64,000 nucleotides of DNA, taken from positions 248,001 through 312,000 of the forward strand of contig CALYLX010000117.1 in assembly GCA_944990035.1 (NCBI GenBank), in the 5' to 3' direction. The translations under genes were made by a program, and so were the position numbers. This document shows, one piece after another, positions 24,434 to 36,482 of this stretch. The stretch comes from Clitopilus passeckerianus (Eukaryota; Basidiomycota; Agaricomycetes; Agaricales; Entolomataceae). Every line of letters begins with the position of its first letter. Positions within the stretch are counted from its first letter, which is position 1. Under the pieces are notes generated by a model. The model was not told the origin of the DNA and ran no database searches. It was given only the letters and a program-made list of their open reading frames with translations.

Positions 24434-25802
24434 ATGCTCGTCTTTTCCTGGTTGGCTTCTTTCGTTGCTTCGGCAGTGATTTGCTCCACTGGAACGTTTG
24501 CCGCTCCAGCCACCAATGCGACTCACCTTGATGGCCTCAGTGAGCAAGCGCGAGGTATTCTTGCCCGTGCCACGCCTGCTGCTCCACACTTCGTTGTTTA
24601 TGGCGACGCGTGGGATGGTCAGAGTGGCCCCCCGCCGGTAGCAAACCTCAAGGTATGTTCCATGTGCCCCTTGATGTTAAAATTAGTGTCTGACGTGCTT
24701 TCGATAGGGATTCAATGTCTAGTAAGGCGCCGTTCCTGGTTCTTTGGAATTTGTACTAATCTTAGCGGCTCAGCACCTTGTCTTTCCTTCTCCTCGCTGG
24801 TGCCTGGGATAAGGTTAGATTGCACAACGAGTTCTACATCCTCGATGTTGACTCTAAATTTAGGCCCAAGAATGGACTTCCTTGTCGGCTGACCAGCGCA
24901 ATACCATCAAGTCCCAGTACGCTGCTGCGGGTATCAAGATCATTGTTTCTGCATTCGGGTCCACCGATATCCCCACCTCTACTGGTGCTGACCCCGTTGC
25001 TACTGCCAACAAGTTCGCAGCTTGGGTGAAGCAGTACAACTTGGACGGTATCGACGTCGACTACGAGGTGCGAAATCTTCCTTGCATGTATACACAGTCC
25101 ATCTGACAAACACACTTGTACACAGGACTTCGGTGCCTTCGATGGTGGCAGGGCAGAAGCCTGGCTCATCAGCTTCACAAAGGCCCTTCGCAATCAACTG
25201 CCCGCTGGTCAATACATCATCTCTCATGCTCCCGTCGCTCCCTGGTAAGACTATGTCTTGATGGTATTGAGCTGGAACTTACTCCGACTGTTTCTTAGGT
25301 TCCAGCCCGGCGGGAGGTGGCCCGGAGGAGGTTACCTCAACGTCCATAACCAAGTTGGAAGCCTCATCGACTGGTACAATATTCAATTCTACAACCGTAA
25401 GGAACTCTCGTTACTCAGCTTTTCCTGATATTTATTCCCTCCTTAGAGGGTGCCAACGAATACACCACCTGCCAAAACCTCATCACGACTTCTACTAACG
25501 CCTGGCCCAACACTGCTGTCCTCCAAATCGGCAAGAGCGGTGTCCCTCTCTCCAAGATCGTCATCGGCAAGCCGGCCACCGCTAGCGACGCTAGCAACGG
25601 ATTCATGTCGACCTCTACCTTGGCTTCTTGTGTCTCTCAGGCTAAAAACCAGGGCTGGAATGGTGGTGTCATGGTCTGGGAGGTGAGTAATCCAAGGTCA
25701 TTATGGCGGAGAAATGCATATCTGATTCGGACAATCAAACAGTATCCCCGCGCTTCTTCTTCTTGGATCACCACCGTCCGCTCGCAATCTTGGCCCGTAT
25801 AA
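24434..25802 (+). CDS. Secreted glycoside hydrolase family 18 chitinase (copy 1)
   Basis: About 340 residues in about seven exons. An N-terminal signal peptide (MLVFSWLASFVASAVICSTG, cleavage probably near TFAAPA) precedes a GH18 barrel. The substrate-binding strand IKIIVSAFG and the catalytic motif DGIDVDYED, with the acid/base glutamate preserved, are clear at about 25045-25130. APVAPWF, WYNIQFYNQG and GGVMVWEYP mark later barrel strands. No chitin-binding module, linker or GPI signal was seen. Role: hydrolysis of beta-1,4-GlcNAc chains in the wall or in prey or competitor chitin, outside the cell. It is the paralogue of the gene at 26955 on the same strand, so it arose by tandem duplication. 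Confidence 0.9.
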
Positions 25803-26954
25803 GGCGCCAACAGAAACGAATGGTCTTCATCATGGTTTTTGTTTTCTTCGGGATGAAAAGATCAATGTATTTTTATTCAAGATAAACTTTATGGGAATTG
25901 GTATGTCACTGGAGGCTCGACACTCACACAATTAGAATACCAGAAATTGTTGTAACACTTAAGAATTCGAATGGAATCCTCCTTTCTGTGGGGACTGATA
26001 TATCACGAGTGCTCCCCTTCTACCACGCAAACACTCACCAGCATTGAACACATATGGACAGAGGTCTAAATGCAGATGATCACCTAGAGCAGCTATTGTG
26101 TTATCTCCGAGTTCGCCGGATCCGTGCTGGAAACCTCGGCTCGGTCACCGGACTCAGCGTTCAATATGGCAACCAACACTAACAGCAGTTTCGACAAAGA
26201 GGAGTATTGCTGCACTTGCGATTGTGGAGCTCGAGAGAAGGTCGGCCATCTCACGAGACTGGGCAACAATATGGATGTCTTACCTGGTCCTCTGTGTCCT
26301 GCGAGTGCCTCTTTGCTTGAAAACCCCTTGTTTTGTCCTTGCTGGACCTCAGCTTTGCTCGTGTAACGCCCCGCAACCAGGCAATGTCCTATGCCTTCGA
26401 TTTTCAAAGTTTACTGAGCCAGTTTCATGGGCCGCCGAAGTTAAGTCAGCCCGAGGTTCATCCAGCATGTAGCATCATGCCAGATCCATGTGGTAGCATG
26501 AGGGCCGCCCGCCGAAGTGACTGAAAAGGATCTACCGACGAGGATATGGCATGCGTTTAGCTTCCATAATTGGCTACGGACATCTCTTGTTTCATCGCAA
26601 CAACCTGACGTAGCTGGCTGAGAAGGCTGCACTCAGGTATGTCGCCCGACCAACGATGCCAAAACACCCACCTGGATGCATATTGCACAATTCCGTACGC
26701 GATTATCAATTCATGGGCGGCATGCCGCTTTCTGCGTCGCTGCATGGGATTTCCGTTCTTGGTCCAACCCCTGTGCATGGGCTCATCTTCGGCATGCTAT
26801 GGCATTCCTTTGTCCGCATGAAGCTTATTACCTTTTTTTACAACACGGTCATCAGTCTGCACGATCTTGTAAGTAGACGTACCAACTATAAAAGCTCGCA
26901 GAAAATGCGTCTGGTCCCCAGCCTATAGCCCAAGTAGCGGTCTTCAAATCGGCA
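25803..26954. other. Spacer between the tandem chitinases
   Basis: 1.15 kb without a recognised gene. Overlapping open frames on both strands (for example plus 26098-26472, minus 26093-26407) show no family resemblance or codon pattern that I trust. The last 80 bp contain a good TATA box for the second chitinase. Confidence 0.4.
26887..26893 (+). promoter_or_regulatory. TATA box of the second chitinase
   Basis: TATAAAA lies 68 bp before the ATG at 26955, a fitting spacing for a short-leader, strongly regulated secreted-enzyme gene. Confidence 0.55.
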
Positions 26955-28534
26955 ATGGTCCTCTTCTCAGCTCTCTCAGCCTTCTCTCTCCTCGCTCTTG
27001 CTCTCCAGGGCGTTCAGGCGTCCCCTGTCGCAAAGCCCAAGAACTCCACTTCCAAGGGTGTTTCCCCCCACCGAGCGCAGAATGCCGTTGCCCCTCACTG
27101 GGTCGTCTACAGTGACAAATGGGTATCTGGTCTGACTGGACCACCACCGCTTGCTCAGGTTAATGTGAGTTTCCCATCCCACGACGACATAGTCCTCAAA
27201 CTCACTGAGTGCTGTAACAGGGCTACAATGTCTTGTACGTGGAGTGATGTTTTTGGTCCTTTTCTAGCCTAAACCTCATCACAGTGCCCTCTCGTTCTTG
27301 TTGACCTCCGGCCCGGCTGACAAGGTATGCCTATTTGCTGGTTAACGTCCAAGCCATCTAACCCGACTCTGTTCAGGCCATCGAATGGACTCAACTCAGC
27401 GAGTCTGATCGTTCAACCATCCGGGCGCAATACAATGAAGCCGGAATCAAGCTCATTGTCTCCGCTTTCGGCGCGACGGACGCACCAACCTCGGCTGGGG
27501 CTGATCCTGTCGCTACTGCGAACACCATGGCCGCCTGGGTGAAGCAATATGGATTGGATGGTATCGATGTTGATTACGAGGTCTGTCCCCGAGCATCCTT
27601 TCATCAGTAGAAGCTTAACGGAACCAATACAGGACTTTAACGCTGTCAACGCCGGAGACGGAAAGGCTGCTGTCAGTTCATCTTATTATCCCCTCCCTTT
27701 CCGAAACCTGATTCCGAAACTCATAGGCTTGGTTGGTCTCTTTCACTAAACAGCTCCGCACCCAACTCCCCTCCCCTGCCTATATCATCACACATGCTCG
27801 TGAGTATAATTCATCCATCAGATTCTGAGCAGGCACTGATAAACTCTTGCAGCCGTCGCACCCTGGTAAGCAGCCTGACTCAATATATAAGACAAACCTC
27901 TTGACCGTTTCCGAAGGTTCTCCCCGAAATTCGACGGCAACGGGTACCTGACAGTTCACCAGGGCGCTGGAGACCTCATTGACTGGTACAACGTTCAGGT
28001 AGGGTCATTCAAATGAATTACAGGCTATATACTCTGACCACAGTTGACCTGAATATCTCTAGTTCTATAACCGTAAGTCTTATCGGTACCTGCAACGACC
28101 ACCACGCGTTGATGCATCATACGTGATATAGAGGGAACCAGCGAATATACAACATGCGACGGCCTCCTGACAACCTCCTCAGCCACCTGGCCGCAATCTT
28201 CCCTGTTCGAAATCGCCAATAGCGGTGTTCCTCTCTCCAAACTCGTCATTGGAAAGCCGGCCACCTCAGGTAGTGCCAATAACGGTTACATGGATACTGG
28301 TTTGCTGGCCCAATGCCTCAGTCAGGCAAAAGCGAAGGGATGGAGTAGGTCTCCACTTGACAAGCCAAGATTCATGACGCTGACGAGACTCTCAATAGAC
28401 GGAGGAGCAATGGTCTGGCAGGTAAGCCTCGACCCGCTCTTAGATGAAGGAAAGTACTCACATCACCCTGACAGTTCCCTGATGCCGCAGCTTCCTGGAT
28501 TCAGAGCGTCCGTTCCCAATCATGGCCACTATAA
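26955..28534 (+). CDS. Secreted glycoside hydrolase family 18 chitinase (copy 2)
   Basis: About 350 residues in about ten exons, more introns than its upstream paralogue. A signal peptide (MVLFSALSAFSLLALALQG) is followed by HWVVYSDKWVSG, IKLIVSAFGATDAP, the catalytic DGIDVDYED motif with its glutamate, ITHAPVAPWF, WYNVQFYNQG and GGAMVWQ. The protein ends a few codons past the last barrel strand in QSVRSQSWPL, almost the same ending as copy 1 (VRSQSWPV). Because both copies keep catalytic residues and complete frames, both are probably active. No carbohydrate-binding module is present. Convergent with the secreted protein gene at 28815-30005. Confidence 0.9.
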
Positions 28535-28814
28535 GGTCGTAAAACGTCTATTCATAGGTCACTTTTTTGTAGAAACAAGTGTCTTTGTATTATCTATACC
28601 AAATATACCAAGTTCGTGGAAAAAGTCGATCCAATGTTAAACATTGTCCCAAAAGCGGAGTCATAAAGTCTTCAGTAATAATCACTCAGCGCGTAAGTGT
28701 CCTGAAAGGTAGTAAACGGTAGGTAAATAAGGGGGTAGACAGGAGAAATGATAGGGTCGTCCGTAGAGTAAAAGATCATGCGCGTGTAGTAGACGGTGTG
28801 AAGGCCCGAGGTCC

Positions 28815-30005
28815 TTAGGCGACATACAATTTCTGGGGTGATTATGAGTACCCGCCTCATGTTTGTAGAAGGATATTACACATACCACGAGAGTGACGCG
28901 AGCGGCGTTGTTATCCCTATTGTAAGCGTTAACGTCCCCAACGAAGAAGAGGGAGTTTTGCTCCGAGTCGTACACCAGGTCGGGCTGCACTGAGCTTTGG
29001 TCGAAATTGATGTATTGAGCTAGCGAGGTGGTGATCGGTATCGGGATACTTTGCAGGTAAAGAATACTTACCGGTGAGTTGCTTAGTTCGGGGGTCAACC
29101 GACCAGATGGCGGATTCGACGAGATTGCTGGCATCGTAGGTGGAACCTACAGGTATGGACCGAGCGGGGGCTAGAGAAAGTAGACAATGAATAAACGATC
29201 TAGGCCTAGAGTGGCGTGTAACATACTTTGCTGCACGTTCGTGAATGCTAGAGTACTACAATAAGGCCGGATCAGTCAATGTCGGCATAAGCGATCACAA
29301 TGGCGAACTCACTCCGTGCCATCGAGCCGAGTCTTATCACCTCCTCCAGGCCGCGAGGCACCAACGTAGAATGGCGCCGGGAAGGTCGGATTCTGTTGTG
29401 TTCTGTTCTCAGAATTTGCGTCCGGAACGGAGGGTGAATGCAACCTACGGTGACAATGACATCGAAGGGACCTGTTCCAGACCTTGGCGCTGTGAACCTG
29501 ACCTTGAGATCGTAATCGGCGTTACCGGATTTATTGATTCCACCACTAAGAATCAACTCATTCAGGACACGCACAAAACGCATGTTGGTGGTTACTCACA
29601 TTGTAGTAGAGGTATTGGTGTTTTGAACCGAGCCAAGGACATTGTTCCTCCTGTCGCGAACCTGAAGGCAACCATCGAAGCTAGTGTTGAACAAAAGTGA
29701 GCAGGAGATCTTTGCGACTGGTTCGCAGACTCACGAAATGGGAGGCAGCGCAGAGGCCTGCCCACGTTTCGCAACTAAACTCCTTCTCAACTCTGTCTTC
29801 TTGCATTCGATAGCAGTGAGAACATACCTTGTACCGGAGTAGGCTCTCTTGCTAGCAATCCGGGAAGACTACGCGCAAATTTAGGAGGAAGTGGCGGGAG
29901 GCCACGAGCCAAACGTTGAGCATTGGTTTCCCTGGTAGTCCCACAAGAAGAAGGGACGATCGCAGCGAGAAGCGTGACTAGGAGGACGGGAAGTTGCACA
30001 AGCAT
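28815..30005 (-). CDS. Secreted protein of unknown function (Agaricomycete family)
   Basis: About 270 residues in about seven exons. It starts with a signal peptide (MLVQLPVLLVTLLAAIVPSS) and a proline-rich propeptide-like segment with ARGLPPLPPKFARS, a pattern I know from many small secreted mushroom proteins. The mature part has LQVRDRRNNVLGSV, TGPFDVIVTNPTFPAPF, ESAIWSVDPRTKQLTG and LFFVGDVNAYNRDNNAARVT, suggesting a beta-sandwich-like fold. No enzyme motif was seen. The end depends on splicing: the model stops at 28815 (TLVKLYVA), while the unspliced frame runs on to about 28682. The first two introns also have alternative donors (GTACAA or GTATGT). The function is unknown. Confidence 0.65.
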
Positions 30006-30982
30006 CTCGGACGGAAGAACGAACGTCGGGAGGGAAAGAAAAATTGATTAAATGTTGGGTATAAAAAAGGCCTGTCAGAAAAGTCCCAGAGGGCGACAAC
30101 GCGGGAGATCAATCTAGGGCAGTTTAGGGCTGATAATTACATCGAGGACAGTGTAAGCGGCATGTTGAGCCCGCCCAAGGGCCTTCACCCAACACGTTTC
30201 ACTCACGAAGAAAGCTTCGGGCTAATTTTGGAGGTGTGCTAACAATGCCCCTTCCATGATGTCGACGCTTTGATCCTTACCACCGACTTCTGCAAGCATT
30301 CCTCGGTTCAAGTCACACGCCAGCAAGTTTCGAGAATGAGCTCCACTTGGTCACTTTCTGCATGACGGACATATGAATTTGCACCGGTAATACCTTCAAG
30401 AGTCGTATGGTCAACGGACAGGTACAAAGGGCCGGATTTGCAGATGATGTCAAAAGCCAGAATAGACAGACCCCCAAACGTCGCATTTATCGCAAGGGAT
30501 GAGCACGCCGAGAGCGGTCAGGTCCAATCCAAAGCCTTAAGGCTGAATAAGAACTCGAGTCTGACAGATATCGAGATAGTCCATCCTCCTGTGTGTTGTG
30601 ATGCATCATGGCTGATTTCATGCAAGCTGTCTGTCCAAAGATTTCTCACGATACGATGGGACGATTACGGTGATGAGCGCCTGTTCGGCTCGAAATATTT
30701 TACAGGGATGCTTGAGGCATTCAAGCGATCTGAAGCCGCAAAATTATACATGGGAAAATCGATGAGAAATCGATGGCAAGAAACTAATTACATTGGAATT
30801 GTACATACAATTGTTTACAGTGAGGGGGACAAGGATGCAAGAATGAACAATGCATGGAAGAAAACGGTACATGTGAGAAGTAATGCAACAAAACACAAAT
30901 AGTTGAAGTGGATAAGATAGCGCTCAAAAGTCCCAATGTCAATCACAAAAGGGTATCAGATATCAACAAAGGAACGTTTGTT
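30006..30982. other. Intergenic, with one weak open frame
   Basis: Holds the promoter of the secreted protein gene and the 3' region of the kinase gene. A plus-strand open frame at 30438-30902 (154 codons, no intron needed) is rich in charged residues but matches no family I know. It is AT-rich after 30680. I would not annotate it as a gene without transcript data. Confidence 0.35.
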
Positions 30983-33900
30983 TTATTGGATGGCACAGTT
31001 GGAATCTTTCTTCCGATGGCGGGGTGTATCCATCGTCAAGGATCCGGGTATAGCGTCGGTGTAGCTGATTTCTCCATAGTCTGTAGTGTCAACTGTATCA
31101 GCTGTAGATTGCGTGGTGATCTTAGAAGATGTTGGTGTTGGCTCCGCCAAAGGAGAGATGGCGGATTTGCCGGATGAGTTGGTTCTGTCGTAGCGACCAG
31201 ACGAGCTTCCCCCGCCAGTATTGGCGCTTCGAATGCTATTGGGGTCAGTCGTGTTACTCGCGGTGGACCGTGGCCGCTCGTGGCGTCCCAACTTTGAGGC
31301 TGAAGACCTCGTGCGGGTGGCGGACTCCGCCTTCTCCTTGGTCATCGTATCTGTAGTCAAATTCGATCGAGATCGTTTGAATGCACCCATGAACTTGTAG
31401 GCGGTGGGGGGAGAGACTGCATGAGCCGGGAGAGGAGGTAATGGGGATGTTGCACCGTCAATGCTCGTTCGTGGGGAATGAGATATGTACGGAACGTCTG
31501 ATGCTGGTGCAACAGGGGTCCTAGGTAGGCCATCTGCGGGATTGGAGTACATGCTAGTCGGGCTGCCTGCTTCGGCAAACTTGGCAATTAGGAGAAGCTG
31601 AGCACGGAGATCGCATGTAGGAGGGGCATCCGCGGCGCATTTGGAATGGGCGATGAGGCTACATTGAGCACAGAGGACGGCATTCTTCTTGACGTTCAGG
31701 AGGCAAACCCTACATATCATTGCTAGGAGAGCATAAGCTTCAAGACGATGGATAGGTGGATCAAAGAACCTACGTTTGCTGAAAGTTGTCTTCACGAAAG
31801 AATGTTCTCTGACCGAAACGTCATTGTCACCGCCCAGCACGCTTTCGGAAGTACGCCTTCCAAGAGGAGATGGGACTGTTGGGGTTTGAGGGGAGAGATG
31901 AGAGGGTGAATCTGGAGTTTCGCCTTGCAAAAGTAGCCTCATGACATCGGACCGTTGTTTATGCAAGTCAGCGCTCACGCGACGCAGGAAAGGAATACTA
32001 TCCTGGGGTCGCAGTTCCTAGGTCAAATTCATAAGTCAAAATAGCAGACAAACTCTTAAGCTCCACCTACCGGATGGAGCCCCCAATTCTTCTTGAGCCA
32101 GGCATGTTCGAAGAGCAGTTCAGCGCTTGGCCTCCTCGTAGGGTCCTTATGGAAGCATTGGCGAAGAAAGTCCTCCAGGAAAGGCGAGCAGTCGTCAGGA
32201 AGCGGGGGCGTAGGGTCCTCGACGATACGGAACATCACTGCCGGTTATTAGCAAAGATCCAAAGAGATTGTCTTTGCAGTGACTCACCAGACATGCTATT
32301 GGTGATTTCAGCATATGGAGGTCTACCAGTCAAGAGTTCCACGACGGTACAGCCCAAAGACCAGATATCGGATTTCGTAGAAGCACCCTTCAGCTCGATG
32401 ACCTCAGGAGCCATCCAGTTAGGGGTCCCAGCAACATCCTTCTGATCACGTTCCATGGCGCGAAGGTTCAATGACACTCCGAAGTCCGAGAGTTTGACGT
32501 TTCCGGTTTTGGTAGTCAGGATGTTGGCAGCTTTCAGGTCACAATGCACGACATCGTTCTCATGCAGGTAGTGAAGACCTTCGAGAATCTTGACGACGTA
32601 GTTCGCTACAAGCCGTTCATTGAGCTTCCCAAATGCCTTCAAGGTCTGGCCAAGGGATCCGTTCTCGGCGTACCTAAACAGACAGGACGTTAGCAAGATG
32701 AACTAATTGAGAGTGCTTGGCTCACTCAAGGACAATACTAAGAGTATCTTGGTCTCTCTCCATTCCTTCGTACTTAACGATGCTTGGATGAGATAAACTC
32801 TTCACGAGATCGACTTCTCTCATCAACTGAGTGACTTCATCTTCCTTCAAACCCTCCAGCCGGATGCGTTTGACAGCGACCGTTTGACCAGTGTTGAGAT
32901 TGAGTGCCCGGTACACGGTTCCGAACTGCCCTCGCCCAATGCAATTTCCGAGTTGCTAGGGGTTATCGTGAGTGAGTATCAAGACAAAAGAGGGATAGCA
33001 ACATACGAAATGAACGGGTGCCTTTCCGTCCTCCCTTACGACAAGTGTCTTTCGCACAGCACTTCCTTCTACGGAATCCCTGGGAGAGCCCAAAAGATCA
33101 CTAGCACTGGCATTCTTTGAGTTGGACCCGAGAGCACCCATACTCTCAATTCTGGACCGTCGATCTGGCCTGAGACCATCGATAGACGTGGGCCGGGTTC
33201 GCCTTCGTGCACTTGAGGAATCGATATCGCTCTGGAACCGGCCGCGATGAAGCCTTGGCCGCTCAATATGACCTGTTTCAAAGTTGTTGTATTCCCCTGA
33301 TGTTGTCCGAGGGAAAGGAACAGGGGTCGATCCGGAAGCTTCGTGTGTGCCATCGAGTGTGGGTTGAAGAACAAGTGGCCTCCTTGGGCTTGTGGAAGGT
33401 TTCGTACTATGGCGTCGTAGGAGAACTCTGCTGGAAACTAGAGAGGTATCAGGACTGCTCTCCCGTCGCTGTAAGTTTTCCCTGGGCACCAAGATCGGAG
33501 CATCCGCAGTCTGCCGAGCTCGGTGGGTAGGTCTTCTAGGCAGCGGTTCTTGGCCGTCGTTTCTCTGCGTTCCTTCAACAATGGCGAGTTTCCTGGGAGA
33601 CGGTCTTGAGGTAGGGGACGCCGAGATAGCTGAAGAGCTTGAAACAGCGGAGCTGCTTGTCTGATCTTCCAAAAACGCCGATAGATCGGGGTCCATAGTG
33701 CGAACTGGGCTTGGTCCTCGGAAGACATCCATGAAATCGTCTGGCCATTTGCCCTTCCGGAGATGGATAGCATTAGTCTTTTCTGGTCTTGAGGGCGTAA
33801 GTTGGTCCCGGTCCGCAGCACCTCCTCTCTCCCTATTTTTACCCCCGCTGCGTGAGCTAGCCACACTTTCATCTCCCTCTTCTACCACCCTCATCACCTC

Positions 33901-36482
33901 GGCGGCATCGCTAAGCTTGATCTCTCGATGAGTTTTCGTAGGAGTTTCGGGCAGCCATTTGCGAGCGAGTTCGTCGGCGATCGCATTCCCTTCAGTTCGA
34001 CTCATTGAAGGAGCTTCGGAGGTTACATCCGTCGTCATTGTGCGAATAGTGCCGAACTTACTGTGTCCGTTGCTATACGTGCGCGATCTCCCAAAATCGA
34101 GGATGCTCGAGACATCCGTCACGGCGGTGGACTCGGTCAACGCAGACGAGGCAACGGATTGGCGCATAGCATAGGATTCGTGAAGTGAAGATGAGTTTGG
34201 GAAGGATGAGGATAGGGGTGAGGGCGAAGAGCTTAGTTGGTATTTGTTGTCACTGTTTCGTCTCGCAGATGGTCGAGCTCTCAGAGGGGAACGAGGAGGA
34301 GGAGAAAGAATGATGGGAGGACGCTCCGTCATGGATGGTCCTTCGGTCTCATCACCGCTATCCTCCAAGAAGACATCGGAATCGTGCGACTGGACAGGTG
34401 GGAGCCCACTAGGAGGCGAATAACGCCTCCTACCAGGGGATGTAGACAGCGACACCCGTGGCACGAGAGCCGGTGAAGAGGAGGAAGAACCTCTAGGTGG
34501 AGAGTCCATCCTGTTGTGACGAGGAGGAATCGCGATAGGCGCTGGCCGTTTGCCCTCCCCACCAGAGAGGAACCTCGACTTCTCGTACATCGGGGTCTCA
34601 ACGTGTTTGATGAGGGCAATCACTGTCCTCGCTACACGGGCAAGGGATTCTCCAGTTCCTTCAATGAGGTCTTCAAGCTGAAAGAGCTCGTGTTCCAGTA
34701 GGCCATGGGAGGAGCACGCTGCCAAGAATTTATTGACGTTTGCAAGGCGGACGACTTTCTCTTCGCGTGGATCGGGCTTAACGACGTATCCAGATCGCAT
34801 TTTGTTCAATAAACTAATGAACGAAAGATGTGAGCAACATGATTATATGCTAGGCTTTGGATCACTCACTGGCAAAGAACAAAACCGTCCCTCAGTGTCT
34901 CACAGAAAAGTCGTCTTTCCCTCTCCTCGGCGCTGGTGAAACCGCTGGAAGTGGGTGAACTGGGACTAACAGAGCTCTTAGCCCACACTCTCTCGGCTCT
35001 CCTCAACGCATTCAACCTTTCCTCAACTTCTTCCCAAACTCTAGCGCCAGACTCATTCTTGCTCAAATGCATCGGCTTCTTCACTAATTCCTTGCAAAGC
35101 ATCGATGTTGCCGTCCGTATCAGCTCACGGTATTCGGGGTTAGGAGGTCCAGTCAGTGAGGTGGTTGACATATTGACGTGTCGATTCTGAGCATAGCTTC
35201 GTTGGTTAGGTGAAAGTGGTCTTGGTCGTGGTGTTGGCGATTCAATTCGGTTATATGCCTCTCCAGAAACACGTCGAGGAGAATCAATGGAGGGTCGTCT
35301 GGTGGATTCCACAGAAGGTCGTCGAGGAGCATCCACCGAAGGTCTTCTTGCCTTGTCCAGCTGAGAGCGGTTAGGAGTATCCATGGATGGCCGCCTCGCA
35401 TTGCGCGTAGGACTGGAGGGGGTGGGAGGGAGGTCCCTATTTGACGGTGTGATGACCCTGGTGGAGCGAGTCCTGCCAGGACTTGTCGTTCGAGGCGCTA
35501 GTGGACTGGTATTCAACGGCAAATGCCCCGAACTAGCTGCCACCCGGCGCGATGAAGAGTAGAACTGGCTAGAAGTGGTGGGAGAGGGTGGTGTTGGGCT
35601 GGGGCTGGAAGGAGGGCTCGGTAGTTCCGCATCTTTTCTGCGTGAGTGAGAGCGCTCAGGAGGTCGTGCACTAGCTTCCGCTCTTCCAACTGGGTAAGCT
35701 GGCAGCTGATGGGAGGTTACGAGAGGAACAGACTGTGTTGACCTATGACGACTTGGGGGTTTAGATGAAGAGGAAGGTTTGCTCTGTTGCGCATCTCGCC
35801 GTGTGCCAAGTTGAACAGGTGTGCTGATCTCTCTATGAGAGGGCTGCATGCCTGATCGGCTTTGTCGGTCACGACTTGGAGACCTCTGCACGTCAGCGGT
35901 TGATGATGAAGCAGGTATGGGCGGACGTGATTTAGGAGAGGGTGTGGCTTGTGAAGATAAGGGCAGGGAAGGGGACGACATGGAGCCACCTCGAAGAGAC
36001 GGCGTTACAAAGCTCGTAAAACCGGCTTGCCGTACTACATCGGATGCGTCCTGTTTCGCTCGTACTGGAGGATTCGGGGAAGGGGTTAAGGATTCGCGAC
36101 CTGCTCTCCCGAAAGTAACTTTCGACAATAGCATATTCGATTTAGAGCTTTCCTTCGGCCTTGGAACCGGGACCGGGACTTCCTTCTCCTTGCCTTTGCC
36201 CTTTGGAGGCCGCGCCGTAATAGTGGCAAACTCATCCGTGTCAGGAGATGGCGTCTTCTTGGATCTGGTCGCGTTCCACAAACTCTGCCCTATGCTGGTG
36301 CGCATACGACCAAAGGCGCCTGTGGACGACTCGGCAACTGACAGTGCCCCGTTGATCATGCCAGTCTGCGGTGTCGACATGGCCGAGGATGAGGATGCTG
36401 CATTCGTGCCGGGGTGCTCTCTGGTGCTAATGCGAAATGGGTTGGAGATACCTTTATGGGTGAGGAGCACAGCTGCTGTCAT
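30983..36482 (-). CDS. Septation-type STE kinase with CH and C1 domains (Cdc7/SepH-like)
   Basis: A giant protein of about 1,740 residues. Order: a long Ser/Pro/Arg-rich disordered region with SRR repeats (34930-36480); a calponin-homology-like domain (LFCETLRDGFVLCQLLNKMR, NVNKFLAACSSHGLLEHELF, codons about 34570-35010); a second disordered region (33000-34560); a protein kinase domain (32060-32960) with GRGQFGTVYRA, VAVKRI, VVHCDLKAANIL (HCD variant of HRD), LSDFGVSLNL, GTPNWMAPEVIE and WSLGCTVVELLTG; then, after helical sequence, a C1-type zinc finger (about 31612-31805); and a Ser/Thr-rich tail. The kinase is closest to Cdc7 of the septation initiation network (SepH, and plant MAP3K-epsilon). 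Role by family: spindle-pole and septum control of cytokinesis. The start at 36482 is the first ATG of a 538-codon exon. In the C1 finger the second cysteine is replaced by Asn. Confidence 0.85.
31612..31805 (-). other. C1-type zinc finger with one lost ligand
   Basis: After splicing a 60-nt intron at about 31708-31770, the residues follow H-X12-C-X2-N-X(n)-C-X2-C-X4-H-X2-C-X7-C. This is the C1 (phorbol ester/lipid) pattern, with Asn where the second Cys is expected. Seven of eight zinc ligands remain. Confidence 0.55.

Noticed and set aside
26098..26472. Open frame between the two chitinases
   Set aside because: No signal peptide or GH18 similarity; it is not a third chitinase copy.
30438..30902. 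154-codon plus-strand open frame
   Set aside because: Single-exon, AT-rich, no homology recognised, in the 3' region of the kinase gene. Kept only as a note.
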